Assembly (NCBI RefSeq): GCF_018314255.1
Contig: NZ_CP073066.1
Coordinates: 1,984,001-2,048,000, forward strand
DNA length: 64,000 nucleotides
Direction: 5' to 3'
DNA from: Lentilactobacillus buchneri
Lineage (GTDB): Bacteria > Bacillota > Bacilli > Lactobacillales > Lactobacillaceae
The notes under the pieces were generated by a model. It ran no database searches and was not told the DNA's origin. It was given only the letters and a program-made list of their open reading frames with translations. The position numbers were made by a program, and so were the translations under genes. Within the stretch, counting starts at the first letter, position 1. Each line of letters begins with the position of its first letter. Below, one piece after another: positions 56,025 through 64,000 of the stretch.

Positions 56025-56312
56025 ATGGCCGAGGGGTATGAGTACCCACTAATTGATGGTTTGGATGTTGATGAAATTATTGACGTTGTTAATTTTTTTG
56101 AGGCAATTGAAAAGGCGTATGAGGAAGCTGAAGGCATTAAACGAGCAGACTTTATCAAAGCTTATCGGAAATTCCAAGAGGTGGTCCCTGCCAAAATGGA
56201 ACAGAAACAATTGGAGAAGGAATTTGCCAATCGTTCCGGATATGATTCCTACGAAGTCATCAAGCTTTCCAAGGATGGGCAGGCAGCTAATTTGAAGGTA
56301 CGTGAGGCATAG
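56025..56312 (+). CDS. UPF0223 family protein (YktA-like)
   Basis: A 95-aa helical protein: YEYPLIDGLDVDEIIDVVNFFEAIEKAYEEA, then KAYRKFQEVVPAKMEQKQLEKEF and SGYDSYEVIK (listed as separate segments). It matches UPF0223, found beside an inositol monophosphatase gene and typA in Firmicutes. The function is unknown. The start is ATG 56025, 8-10 nt after GGAGTG; the 8-residue upstream extension is rejected. Confidence 0.85.
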   Translation: MAEGYEYPLIDGLDVDEIIDVVNFFEAIEKAYEEAEGIKRADFIKAYRKFQEVVPAKMEQKQLEKEFANRSGYDSYEVIKLSKDGQAANLKVREA

Positions 56313-56313
56313 G

Positions 56314-57093
56314 ATGGAAATTAACGAACTCAAACAAATTGATAAAACGGTTAAAGGTTGGCTGCATGAGTCACGGGACAACGTTCTAAGAAAAATTGAC
56401 ACCCGACTGGAAGTTGATACTAAGACCAGTCGACGTGATTTGGTGACCAACATTGATAAACAAAATGAAAAGTTTTTAGTCGGTAAAATCCGTGAATTTG
56501 ACTCCAACGCCAAGATTTTGGGTGAAGAGGGATTTGGCGACCAGGTTCATTCAACAGAAGGACAGATCTGGATTGTGGACCCAATTGACGGGACGATGAA
56601 CTTTGTCAAGCAGCGGAATCATTTTGCTATCATGATTGCCCTTTATGAGGACGGCAAAGGCCTCCTTGGCTATGTAATGGACGTCATTGGTAAGCATTTG
56701 TTGTCTGGCGGACCGGATATCGGCGTATTTGACAACGGCCACCCGCTGCCGCCGGTCAAGGACACACCGCTTCGAGAAGGGTTAATTGGCCTAAGTGGGC
56801 CGATGGTTCTTCACAACGATTACAATATGGTAGACATTGCCCAACAGTCTTTGGGAATGCGCATTTATGGCAGTGCTGGAATTGATATTATTTCCGTTCT
56901 CCGTGGTGAATTGGTTGGATACATTTCTTATCTGAAGCCCTGGGATTTTGGGGCAGGCAGAATTCTGTGCGAAACTGCCGGACTTAAGATGACAACTATT
57001 GACGGACAGCGATTAGATGTGTTATCATCAACACCAGTATTGTTAGCAACACGAAATGCACATCAAGACATTCTTACAATTGTAAGTCAATGA
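56314..57093 (+). CDS. Inositol monophosphatase family protein
   Basis: A 259-aa Mg-dependent phosphatase. ILGEEGFGD supplies the first metal ligand, IVDPIDGTMNFVKQ is the core motif near residue 90, and GSAGIDIISVLRGE with KPWDFGAGRILCETAG is the C-terminal signature (WDxxAG, here WDFGAG). The natural substrate in lactobacilli is uncertain; sugar phosphates or nucleotides such as pAp are options. It starts 2 bp after the UPF0223 stop. Confidence 0.9.
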   Translation: MEINELKQIDKTVKGWLHESRDNVLRKIDTRLEVDTKTSRRDLVTNIDKQNEKFLVGKIREFDSNAKILGEEGFGDQVHSTEGQIWIVDPIDGTMNFVKQRNHFAIMIALYEDGKGLLGYVMDVIGKHLLSGGPDIGVFDNGHPLPPVKDTPLREGLIGLSGPMVLHNDYNMVDIAQQSLGMRIYGSAGIDIISVLRGELVGYISYLKPWDFGAGRILCETAGLKMTTIDGQRLDVLSSTPVLLATRNAHQDILTIVSQ

Positions 57094-57098
57094 TCGGA

Positions 57099-57123
57099 CT
57101 GTGACAGTTGTCACAGTTTTTTT
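57099..57123 (+). terminator. Intrinsic terminator after the phosphatase gene
   Basis: CTGTGACA pairs with TGTCACAG around a 2-nt gap, followed by TTTTTTT. Confidence 0.85.
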
Positions 57124-57181
57124 ATGCGAATAATATGATGTACAATATTCGGTTTGATTTAAATGAAGGGAAGCAAACGAC

Positions 57182-59029
57182 TTGGATACTAAATTAAAAA
57201 CACGCGACGACATTCGTAACATTGCTATTATTGCCCACGTTGACCACGGTAAGACGACTCTGGTTAACGAAATGTTGAAGCAGTCAGATACGCTTGATCA
57301 ACACGTACAAATTGAGGATCGGGCTCTTGACTCGAATGCGATCGAACGTGAACGGGGAATCACCATTCTGTCAAAGAACACGGCCGTTCGATATGGCGAC
57401 AAACAAATCAACATCCTGGATACCCCAGGACATGCGGACTTCGGTGGTGAAGTTGAGCGGATCATGCGAATGGTTGACGGCTGTTTACTTGTCGTTGATG
57501 CTTTCGAAGGCACTATGCCTCAGACTCGTTTCGTTTTGAAGAAAGCTCTTGAACAACACTTAACCCCAATCGTTGTGATTAACAAGGTTGACCGTGAAGG
57601 TGCCCGTCCTCAAGAAGTTGTGGATGAAGTTCTTGACTTGTTCATCGAACTTGGTGCCGACGAGGAACAGCTTGATTTTCCAGTTGTCTATGCGTCAGCT
57701 ATGAACGGAACTTCCAGTTATGATCCTGATATCAGCAAACAGGAACATACTATGAAGCCAATCTTTGACACCATTGTTAAAGACATTCCAGCACCAATTG
57801 ACAATTCAGATGAACCCCTCCAATTCCAAGTTGCAATGCTTGACTATAATGACTTCGTTGGTCGAATCGGTATTGGCCGAATCTTCCGCGGTACAATCAA
57901 GGTTGGTGACAGTGTTACTGTTATGAAACTTGATGGTTCCAAGCAGAACTTCCGAGTTACCAAATTAATGGGATTCTTCGGTTTGAAGAAGGAAGATATC
58001 CAGTCCGCTAAAGCCGGTGATTTGATTGCCGTTTCCGGAATGGAAGACATCAACGTTGGTGAAACGGTGGTTGATCCTAAAGATCCAGAGCCACTACCAA
58101 TTCTTAGAATTGATGCCCCAACACTGCAAATGACCTTTGGTACCAACACTTCACCATTTGCCGGCCAAGACGGTAAATTCGTGACCGCCCGTCAATTGGG
58201 TGATCGTTTGAAGCGTGAACTTCACACCGATGTTTCATTACGTGTTGAAGATACCGACCAACCCGGGTCATGGATTGTTTCCGGTCGTGGTGAGCTGCAT
58301 TTGTCAATTTTAGTTGAAACCCTTCGTCGCGAAGGCTTTGAATTGCAAGCTTCACGTCCAGAAGTTATCTACCGAGAAATTGACGGCACAATGTGCGAAC
58401 CATTTGAATCCGTTCAAATCGATACTCCGGATGAATATACCGGTTCGATTATTGATACCCTTTCACAACGTAAAGGTACCATGCAGAACATGGAAACAAC
58501 CGACAATGGTCAGACTCGTTTGACATTCTTGGCACCATCACGTGGTTTGATCGGTTATTCAACTGAATTCCTGTCATTAACCCGTGGATATGGTATCTTG
58601 AACCATACTTTCGAGAAATACATGCCAGTTATCAAGGGCTGGAACCCTGGCCGTACCAAGGGAACCTTGGTTTCAATGAACGCCGGCAAAGCAACGACCT
58701 ATGCAATGATGGGTATCGAAAGCCGTGGAACATTGTTAATCGATCCAGGTACCGAAGTCTACGAAGGAATGATCGTTGGTGAAAACAACCGTGAGAATGA
58801 TATCACTGTTAACATCACCAAAGGTAAGAACCTGACCAACGTTCGTGCTGCCGGTTCAGATGATATGGCCCGGATTAAGACACCAACTCATCTTTCACTC
58901 GAAGAATCACTTGAATTCTTGAATGAAGATGAATTGTGTGAAGTAACCCCACACTTCATCCGTTTGAGAAAGAAAATTTTGAACTCAAACACCCGTGAAA
59001 AAGAAGCTAAAAAGAAGCGTCATAACTAA
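57182..59029 (+). CDS. typA: Ribosome-associated GTPase TypA/BipA
   Basis: A 615-aa translational GTPase linked to ribosome assembly and stress or low-temperature growth. G1 [10 protein letters not shown]2 region ERGITI, G3 DTPGHADF and G4 NKVDRE are in the first 140 residues, followed by EF-G-like domains and the TypA-specific C-terminal domain. The start is TTG 57182 with AAGGGAAG about 10 nt upstream; there is no closer ATG that keeps the N-terminal [14 protein letters not shown]. Confidence 0.95.
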   Translation: MDTKLKTRDDIRNIAIIAHVDHGKTTLVNEMLKQSDTLDQHVQIEDRALDSNAIERERGITILSKNTAVRYGDKQINILDTPGHADFGGEVERIMRMVDGCLLVVDAFEGTMPQTRFVLKKALEQHLTPIVVINKVDREGARPQEVVDEVLDLFIELGADEEQLDFPVVYASAMNGTSSYDPDISKQEHTMKPIFDTIVKDIPAPIDNSDEPLQFQVAMLDYNDFVGRIGIGRIFRGTIKVGDSVTVMKLDGSKQNFRVTKLMGFFGLKKEDIQSAKAGDLIAVSGMEDINVGETVVDPKDPEPLPILRIDAPTLQMTFGTNTSPFAGQDGKFVTARQLGDRLKRELHTDVSLRVEDTDQPGSWIVSGRGELHLSILVETLRREGFELQASRPEVIYREIDGTMCEPFESVQIDTPDEYTGSIIDTLSQRKGTMQNMETTDNGQTRLTFLAPSRGLIGYSTEFLSLTRGYGILNHTFEKYMPVIKGWNPGRTKGTLVSMNAGKATTYAMMGIESRGTLLIDPGTEVYEGMIVGENNRENDITVNITKGKNLTNVRAAGSDDMARIKTPTHLSLEESLEFLNEDELCEVTPHFIRLRKKILNSNTREKEAKKKRHN

Positions 59030-59044
59030 AATCAGTAAATCATC

Positions 59045-59090
59045 AGGAGGGGTTGGGACAAAACTAAAAATTTTGTTCCAGCCTCTATTT
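59045..59090 (+). terminator. GGGACAAAA-family hairpin after typA
   Basis: AGGGGTTGGGACAAAAC (from 59047) pairs with TTTTGTTCCAGCCTCT (to 59087) around TAAAAA. The tail ATTTGCG is not a good T-run, so termination may be modest. Confidence 0.65.
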
Positions 59091-59123
59091 GCGCCTGAAT
59101 ATTATCTAGCAAAACTGTGCGCC

Positions 59124-59219
59124 AATAAGCAGCTTCCGGCCATATAAGGGGATTACCCAAACATCCAAGTTCTGGATGTTCGGGTAATCCCCTTATATTC
59201 TGGAAGCTAACCGCTTATT
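59124..59219. repeat. Long palindrome (about 96 bp) between typA and ftsW
   Basis: Outer AATAAGC (59124-59130) pairs with GCTTATT (59213-59219); inside, AGCTTCC pairs with GGAAGCT and ATATAAGGGGATTACCC with GGGTAATCCCCTTATAT, closing at AACATCCA/TGGATGTT with a 5-nt loop. Few mismatches occur. The left 21 nt recur at 22598-22618. No T-run follows. With the hairpin at 59045 and the ftsW promoter it accounts for this 337-bp gap. Confidence 0.8.
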
Positions 59220-59314
59220 GTCCCACGCTCTTTTGTATTGAATGGAGTTTGTTGTAACTTCTTAAATTCCCCTAAACCGTTTAGCAATCTCTGAATCCGG
59301 TTTTTTAATTATGA

Positions 59315-59320
59315 TATAAT
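59315..59320 (+). promoter_or_regulatory. Promoter of ftsW
   Basis: Extended -10 TGATATAAT (hexamer 59315-59320), with a weak CTGAAT near 59291 as possible -35 (18-bp spacer). Confidence 0.65.
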
Positions 59321-59366
59321 AAAGCTCGATGCACCTACATATAATTTGAAAAGTGGAGTTGGACCA

Positions 59367-60548
59367 ATGGGGAAAGCACGTTTAAAAAATCTCGACTATG
59401 TTATTTTTATTCCGTATATTGTGATGTCGATTATCGGTGTTGTGATGGTCTATTCTGCCAGCGCAAATATTTCGCTGCAGAACGGGGGGAGTCCGCTGAG
59501 TTACCTGATCAAGCAGTTATTCTTTGTCGTCCTTAGTGTTATTATTGTTGGCGTGATGACGGCAATGAACATTAAGTACTTACGCAAACCCAAATTTTTG
59601 AAATTCTTACTGTATGCTCTGATTGTTGTTTTGATTGGTCTGCTGTTAGTTGGCAAAACCATCAATGGCGCAGCTGGGTGGATTCACTTAGGGCCAATTA
59701 ACATCCAGCCGGCCGAGTTCGTGAAGTTCTTTTTGATCATTTGGCTTGCCGACACAATTGATAAGGCTCAACCAGAGATCACGCTGTCTTTTCGGGACTG
59801 GTGGAATCACATGAAATGGCCGTTGTTCTTTACCGCCGTTTTGATTGCGTTGATTCTCAAGCAGCCTGATTCAGGTGGTGCTGCCATTAATTTGGCAATT
59901 GCCTTTATTCTGTTTAACTGTAGTGGCTTTTCATGGAAACGAGCTTTGGCAATCATTTATGGTTGTATGGTGGCTGCCGTGCTGGCATTTGAATTTATTC
60001 TGGTACCAATGGCCAAATCGGATTCGTTCTCCCATTCCTATCAACTGCAACGAATTGTCGCGTTTACCAATCCTTTTGGTCACGCGCAGGGGACAGGTCA
60101 ACAGGTGGTTAACTCCTATTACGCTATAAGTAACGGCGGCCTTTTCGGTGTCGGCCTCGGAAATAGTGTTCAAAAAACCGGGTATCTGCCTGAGCCCAAC
60201 ACCGATTTTATTATGTCGATTTTAACCGAAGAGCTGGGGGCGATTACGGCTGTCATTGTGTTGGCATTATTGACAGTGATCATTTTGCGAACAGTCCAAA
60301 TTGGTGTTCGCAGTAACGATACTTATCAAAGCCTGGTTTGCTACGGCGTTGCAACTTATATGAGTATTCAAACATTCTTTAACATGGGTGGTGTTTTGGG
60401 GGTCCTGCCAATTACTGGTGTGACCTTCCCGTTTATCAGTTATGGCGGTTCAAGTATTTTGACCCTTTCGTTTTGTTTGGGACTGGTACTGAATATCAGT
60501 AGTCGTCAGCGGATGGAACGAAAAGCACTTATCGCTGCCAGAAATTAA
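59367..60548 (+). CDS. ftsW: Septal peptidoglycan glycosyltransferase FtsW (SEDS family)
   Basis: A 393-aa membrane protein with about ten spans. VMVYSASANIS at the end of span 1, GAAGWIHLGPINIQPAEFVKF, LKQPDSGGAAINLAIAF, a large outer loop with NPFGHAQGTGQQVVNS, and FPFISYGGSSIL are SEDS marks. It polymerises lipid II with the class B PBP encoded at 2724. The location by ylbG/rsmD and away from rodA-type genes favours FtsW, but RodA cannot be fully excluded. ATG 59367 follows GGAG. Confidence 0.9.
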   Translation: MGKARLKNLDYVIFIPYIVMSIIGVVMVYSASANISLQNGGSPLSYLIKQLFFVVLSVIIVGVMTAMNIKYLRKPKFLKFLLYALIVVLIGLLLVGKTINGAAGWIHLGPINIQPAEFVKFFLIIWLADTIDKAQPEITLSFRDWWNHMKWPLFFTAVLIALILKQPDSGGAAINLAIAFILFNCSGFSWKRALAIIYGCMVAAVLAFEFILVPMAKSDSFSHSYQLQRIVAFTNPFGHAQGTGQQVVNSYYAISNGGLFGVGLGNSVQKTGYLPEPNTDFIMSILTEELGAITAVIVLALLTVIILRTVQIGVRSNDTYQSLVCYGVATYMSIQTFFNMGGVLGVLPITGVTFPFISYGGSSILTLSFCLGLVLNISSRQRMERKALIAARN

Positions 60549-60566
60549 ATTTGAGGAGATGGCATA

Positions 60567-60848
60567 ATGGCTTTAACTGTTCAACCCACGACCGGGTTAA
60601 TCGTTTATTTACATTCGATTCGTCATTCCAGAAATCTGAAGTCATATGGCCGACTGTATTACGTCTCCAAACGGATGCGCTATGGTTTGATCTATGTGAA
60701 CAAAGATGATGAGGAAGAGATTACTAAAAAATTGGCTTCTCAAAGTTGGGTTAAGCAGGTGGTCCCTTCACATTTGAATGAATTGGTCCAAGAAGTTGAA
60801 GGTAAAACCGAGTTGGACGATGACGATTCGGTTGACGAAGATTATTAG
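60567..60848 (+). CDS. ylbG: YlbG family protein (UPF0298/DUF2129)
   Basis: A 93-aa protein, GLIVYLHSIRHSRNLKSYG, YYVSKRMRYGLIYVN, with an acidic tail. YlbG precedes rsmD and coaD in Firmicutes, as here. The function is unknown. TGAGGAG lies upstream of the ATG, and it follows ftsW by 18 bp. Confidence 0.9.
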   Translation: MALTVQPTTGLIVYLHSIRHSRNLKSYGRLYYVSKRMRYGLIYVNKDDEEEITKKLASQSWVKQVVPSHLNELVQEVEGKTELDDDDSVDEDY

Positions 60849-60862
60849 AGTTGAGGTAAACT

Positions 60863-61429
60863 ATGAGGATTGTATCAGGAAAATACGGTGGCATCCGCTT
60901 AAACCCGGTGAAGAGCGATCAAACTCGGCCGACCACTGATAAGGTGAAAGAATCATTATTCAGTATGACCGGGCCCTATTATCATGGTGGTCGGTTCTTG
61001 GATCTGTTTGCGGGTTCGGGAGCAGTTGGCATCGAGGCTGTTTCCAGAGGGATGGATAGTGCTGTGCTTGTTGATCGACAGTATCAAGCGATCAAAACAA
61101 TCAAAGACAACATTGCCAAAATTCACGCTGAAGATCAGTTTACCGTGATTAAAGGTAACGCCGAGATGGTTTTAAAACAATTAGCTGCCAATGGGGATCG
61201 GTTCGACCAGGTTTTTCTGGATCCACCCTATAAGCTTCAAAAGATCGTGACCACTTTGGAAGAATTGAAAAGCCTCGATCTATTGACTGAAGGGGCGACG
61301 GTAATTTGTGAAACTGATAACCACACTGAATTGCCGCTCAATCTCGATGGATTTCACGCAGCCAAGCAAAAAAATTATGGACTCACAAATTTGACGATTT
61401 ATGACTATCAAATGGGGAATGCGCAATGA
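60863..61429 (+). CDS. rsmD: 16S rRNA (guanine(966)-N(2))-methyltransferase RsmD
   Basis: A 188-aa SAM methyltransferase. RIVSGKYGGIRL, RPTTDKVKESLFSM, FLDLFAGSGAVGIEAVSRG (SAM loop) and the catalytic VFLDPPYKL are diagnostic. The stop overlaps the coaD ATG by 4 nt. Confidence 0.95.
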   Translation: MRIVSGKYGGIRLNPVKSDQTRPTTDKVKESLFSMTGPYYHGGRFLDLFAGSGAVGIEAVSRGMDSAVLVDRQYQAIKTIKDNIAKIHAEDQFTVIKGNAEMVLKQLAANGDRFDQVFLDPPYKLQKIVTTLEELKSLDLLTEGATVICETDNHTELPLNLDGFHAAKQKNYGLTNLTIYDYQMGNAQ

Positions 61430-61905
61430 CAAAAGCTTTATATGCAGGTAGTTTTGACCCGATCACCTTCGGTCACATTGATGTCATCAAACGGGCCAGC
61501 CGAATTTTTGACAAGGTGTACGTTGCTATCAGTATTAACACCCACAAACATGCTTTGTTCACCGATGAGGAGCGGGCTGAGTTTGCCCGCCAGGCATTAA
61601 ATCAGTTACCCAATGTCGACGTTGTGGTCTCTGAAGAGCTGACCGTCCAGCTTGCCCATTCCTTGGGCGCAACGGTCTTAGTCAGAGGCGTTCGCGGCGG
61701 CAGTGACCTGGATTCCGAGATGTCAATCGCGGGGCTTAACGAGAAGTTGGCCGACGATATTCAAACCATTTTTATCCCAACCGCGGCCAACTATCGCGAC
61801 CTCTCATCGAGTATGATCAAAGAGATCGCTAAGTTCCATGGCGATGTATCAAAATTTGTTCCAGGACCTGTTGCACAGGCATTGAATGACAAGTATCAAC
61901 AATAA
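61426..61905 (+). CDS. coaD: Pantetheine-phosphate adenylyltransferase (coenzyme A synthesis)
   Basis: A 159-aa nucleotidyltransferase making dephospho-CoA. ALYAGSFDPITFGHIDVIKRA carries the HxGH-type motif (FGHI) and YRDLSSSMIKEIAKFHGD the C-terminal signature. CoA supplied here is the acyl acceptor of the PDH complex. It is translationally coupled to rsmD (ATGA). Confidence 0.95.
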   Translation: MTKALYAGSFDPITFGHIDVIKRASRIFDKVYVAISINTHKHALFTDEERAEFARQALNQLPNVDVVVSEELTVQLAHSLGATVLVRGVRGGSDLDSEMSIAGLNEKLADDIQTIFIPTAANYRDLSSSMIKEIAKFHGDVSKFVPGPVAQALNDKYQQ

Positions 61906-61931
61906 AATAGCTTTTAGAGAGTGGTGAACTA

Positions 61932-62969
61932 ATGAAAAAGTGGGTTAAAAAATATTTAATTTGGTTTGCCATTTTACTTTTTGTGGCGATCGGCTTTTTG
62001 TGGCCGCTTCCCAAATACATTGAGGGACCTGGTGACGCCGCTAATCTGAGTAAAATTGTGAACATCCAAGGTCATCCCGACCGACAGAAAGGTCAGTTTA
62101 TGCTGATGTCTGTCAGCATCTCTCAAGCCCGACCATTTACTTATCTTTATGCCAAGCTCAGCCCATATTATTCGATTGAGCCGGAAGAAGACGTGACCGG
62201 TGGCCAAGATATGAAGGAGTATAGTAAGGTCCAACAAATATACATGGACGGATCGATCAATAGCGCCATTTACACAGCCTATCATCAAGCCCATAAAGCC
62301 GTTAAGATTAAGTATTCCGGCATTTATGTCATGAGTTTGATGAAAAATTCCAACTTTAAAAATAAGCTGAAGGTCGGCGACGTGGTGGTTGCTTTGGATG
62401 GGCATCATTTTAAGAGTTCCTTGGGCTTCATCAAGTATGTTAAGCAGCAAAAATATGGTCAGAAACTGACGGTCACCTATAAACGTCACGGCAAATTGCA
62501 TCAAGCCACGGCGCCACTTGGCATGATTGCCAAGCATCGGGCAGGTATTGGCATCACTTTGACCGATGATGTTCAAGTGAAGCCTAAGATTCCAATTAAG
62601 GTTCACCCTGGTCAAGTTGGCGGGCCTTCCGGTGGTCTCATGTTTGCCCTCCAGATTTATAGTCAGTTGACCAACAAGAATCTGCGTCACGGTCAAAAAG
62701 TTGCTGGAACTGGAACGGTCGATGGGTTGGGCAACGTTGGCGAAATCGGTGGAATTGATAAAAAAGTCATCACTGCTAAAAAGCATGATGCGAAAATTTT
62801 CCTTGCACCATATGTGAAGCCAACCAAAACAATTTTGAAGTATGAGGAAGGCCACCAGACGAATTATCAACTGGCAAAAGCAACGGCGAAAAAATATGCC
62901 CCATCAATGAAAGTGATTCCCGTTAAGACGTTTGCCCAAGCGGTCTCAATTTTAGAAAAAAATCAATAA
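61932..62969 (+). CDS. ylbL: SepM/YlbL family membrane-anchored PDZ and Lon-like serine protease
   Basis: A 345-aa protein: N-terminal transmembrane helix (about residues 8-27), PDZ domain (about 120-200, VGDVVVALDGHHF), and a C-terminal Lon proteolytic domain with the Ser-Lys dyad S233 (GGPSGGLMFAL) and K278 (GGIDKKVITAKK). The protease faces outside the cell. In streptococci SepM processes competence peptide; here it sits just upstream of comEA. Confidence 0.92.
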   Translation: MKKWVKKYLIWFAILLFVAIGFLWPLPKYIEGPGDAANLSKIVNIQGHPDRQKGQFMLMSVSISQARPFTYLYAKLSPYYSIEPEEDVTGGQDMKEYSKVQQIYMDGSINSAIYTAYHQAHKAVKIKYSGIYVMSLMKNSNFKNKLKVGDVVVALDGHHFKSSLGFIKYVKQQKYGQKLTVTYKRHGKLHQATAPLGMIAKHRAGIGITLTDDVQVKPKIPIKVHPGQVGGPSGGLMFALQIYSQLTNKNLRHGQKVAGTGTVDGLGNVGEIGGIDKKVITAKKHDAKIFLAPYVKPTKTILKYEEGHQTNYQLAKATAKKYAPSMKVIPVKTFAQAVSILEKNQ

Positions 62970-62978
62970 GCAAAATCA

Positions 62979-63008
62979 AAAAGGGTTAGATAATCTAATC
63001 CTTTTTTT
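62979..63008 (+). terminator. Intrinsic terminator between ylbL and comEA
   Basis: AAAAGGGTTAGA pairs with TCTAATCCTTTT around TAA, followed by TTT. Confidence 0.8.
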
Positions 63009-63038
63009 CGTATGTATTTTTTAGAAGGGAGGCACAGT

Positions 63039-63770
63039 ATGGATAGGATACGTGAGTTTATTGATGAATATCTTTATCAGATACTAATTGGTTTAGTAGC
63101 AGTCATTGTTGTTTTTATGTTTGTAATTGGTGGGCTGTTGATTGGTAAAGGCGGTGAAACTGCAAGTTCCGAGGAACCGGTTGCTGTCCAAAGTTCCAGT
63201 GCAAGTTCAGATACGGGATCGGCCGCGAGTTCATCGCCTGGTGATCAACCCAAGCAAGTTGCTGCAGGCACTAATCAACAAATGTATGTTGACGTTAAAG
63301 GGGCAGTGAAGAATCCCGGTGTTTATCAGGTCAGCAGCAATATGCGGGTAGTCGATGCCATTGAATTGGCTGGTGGTTACAATCGGTCTGCGGACAAGAA
63401 GAAAATCAATTTGGCCCAGAAACTGACCGATCAACAAGTCATTTATGTACCGATTCGTGGTGAGAAGGGGACACCGGTCACGTCAACGGTTGCGGCCAGC
63501 CCCACGCCATCTGAGACTCCAGCAGATTCCGGGTCGGACAACTCAGCGCCATCGGCGGACGGAACTTCAGGAGCGTCTCAACAGATCAATTTGAATACGG
63601 CTGATAAGTCCAAGCTCCAAGAGCTAACCGGAATTGGGGACAAAAAAGCCGATCAGATCATTGCTTATCGCCAAGCACACGGCCAATTCAAAAACATTGA
63701 GGAGCTTAAGGAAGTCCCTGGGTTTGGTGATAAGACCTTTGCCAATCTGAAGGCATCAATTTGCGTCTAG
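63039..63770 (+). CDS. comEA: Competence protein ComEA (DNA receptor)
   Basis: A 243-aa protein: N-terminal membrane anchor (about residues 12-36), a Ser/Ala-rich linker, a SLBB domain (YVDVKGAVKNPGVYQVSSNMRVVDAIELAGGYN region), a second low-complexity linker, and a C-terminal helix-hairpin-helix pair (INLNTADKSKLQELTGIGDKKADQIIAYR) that binds DNA. ATG 63039 follows GGGAGG; the 9-residue extension is rejected. comEB follows. Confidence 0.93.
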   Translation: MDRIREFIDEYLYQILIGLVAVIVVFMFVIGGLLIGKGGETASSEEPVAVQSSSASSDTGSAASSSPGDQPKQVAAGTNQQMYVDVKGAVKNPGVYQVSSNMRVVDAIELAGGYNRSADKKKINLAQKLTDQQVIYVPIRGEKGTPVTSTVAASPTPSETPADSGSDNSAPSADGTSGASQQINLNTADKSKLQELTGIGDKKADQIIAYRQAHGQFKNIEELKEVPGFGDKTFANLKASICV

Positions 63771-63821
63771 CCCAAAAAGCGTTTTTGAGATATGATTTAC
63801 ACCAGAGAAGGTGGAATGATA

Positions 63822-64000
63822 ATGGATAAGCGAATTAAATGGGACCAATATTTTATGATGCAGGCGGTTTTACTGGCCTCACGGAGCACGTGCGAAAGAT
63901 TGTCAGTCGGAGCAGTCATTGTCAGGGACAAACGGATTATCGCCGGTGGCTACAACGGATCCGTCGCGGGGGATGATCACTGCATTGACGTTGGCTGTTA
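63822..64000 (+). CDS. comEB: ComEB, dCMP deaminase family protein (truncated by window end)
   Basis: The visible 59 codons read MDKRIKWDQYFMMQAVLLAS, then CERLSVGAVIVRDKRIIAGGYNGS and GDDHCIDVGC, the N-terminal part of a dCMP deaminase of the ComEB group. AAGGTGG lies about 8 nt before the ATG at 63822; an in-frame ATG at 63816 is too close to that site. The catalytic HxE and PCxxC motifs would lie beyond the window. Confidence 0.88.
   Translation, partial: MDKRIKWDQYFMMQAVLLASRSTCERLSVGAVIVRDKRIIAGGYNGSVAGDDHCIDVGC

Noticed and set aside
59124..59219. CRISPR-like repeat pair
   Set aside because: It is one palindrome, with no regularly spaced repeats or cas genes in the window.
61974..62870. 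A 298-codon open frame antisense to ylbL
   Set aside because: It lies wholly opposite a clear PDZ-Lon protease gene, has no recognisable motif, and is best explained by the codon bias of the sense gene.

Overview
The window is a chromosomal segment of a low-GC Gram-positive lactic acid bacterium of the Lactobacillaceae, most likely a heterofermentative Lentilactobacillus (buchneri-group) or a close relative. The evidence is the dcw cluster order (mraZ-rsmH-ftsL-pbp-mraY-murD-murG-divIB-ftsA-ftsZ-sepF-ylmG-ylmH-divIVA-ileS), T-box control of ileS and his genes, RNase J with RpoY, strong Shine-Dalgarno sites and frequent UUG starts. The genus is an inference from gene content; no 16S gene is present.

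Layout. 1-0.9 kb: two small membrane proteins (DUF4044, DUF3397) beside mraZ. 0.9-17.3 kb: the division and cell-wall cluster, opened by a four-repeat MraZ operator and closed by T-box-controlled ileS. 17.4-20.8 kb: cold-shock protein, Nudix hydrolase, small membrane protein, mtnN, cysteine desulfurase and DUF1831. 20.8-32.7 kb: an amino-acid block with an intact ISL3-family IS, two branched-chain aminotransferase paralogues, hisK, and a His T-box followed by hisZGBHAFIEC, with no hisD. 32.8-42.6 kb: mnmA, phosphatase, TPR protein, recD2, prs, an aldo/keto reductase, and a LacI-type regulator with ribokinase. 42.8-46.8 kb, minus strand: ADP-ribosylglycohydrolase, a lipid kinase, and rpoY-rnjA. 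47-50.6 kb: a membrane-anchored protein, an Rgg-type regulator divergent from an MFS transporter, and def. 50.9-55.8 kb: the complete pyruvate dehydrogenase complex pdhABCD. 56-64 kb: UPF0223, an inositol-phosphatase-family protein, typA, ftsW, ylbG, rsmD, coaD, the PDZ-Lon protease ylbL, comEA and the start of comEB.

How the parts fit. The first 17 kb builds lipid II and the divisome, and ftsW at 59 kb adds the septal glycosyltransferase. The cysteine desulfurase/DUF1831 pair and mnmA (tRNA 2-thiouridylation) are normally adjacent in lactobacilli; here about 12 kb of amino-acid genes and an IS lie between them, which suggests insertion or rearrangement. The his genes supply every step to histidinol except the final dehydrogenase.

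I see no CRISPR array, tRNA, rRNA, prophage or obvious defence system, and most of the window is ordinary core genome. The less ordinary signals are intergenic: a family of GGGACAAAA-type hairpins (five copies, one split by the IS with an 8-bp target duplication), three long inverted repeats, the 10-bp-phased MraZ box, several palindromic operator candidates, and the missing hisD.
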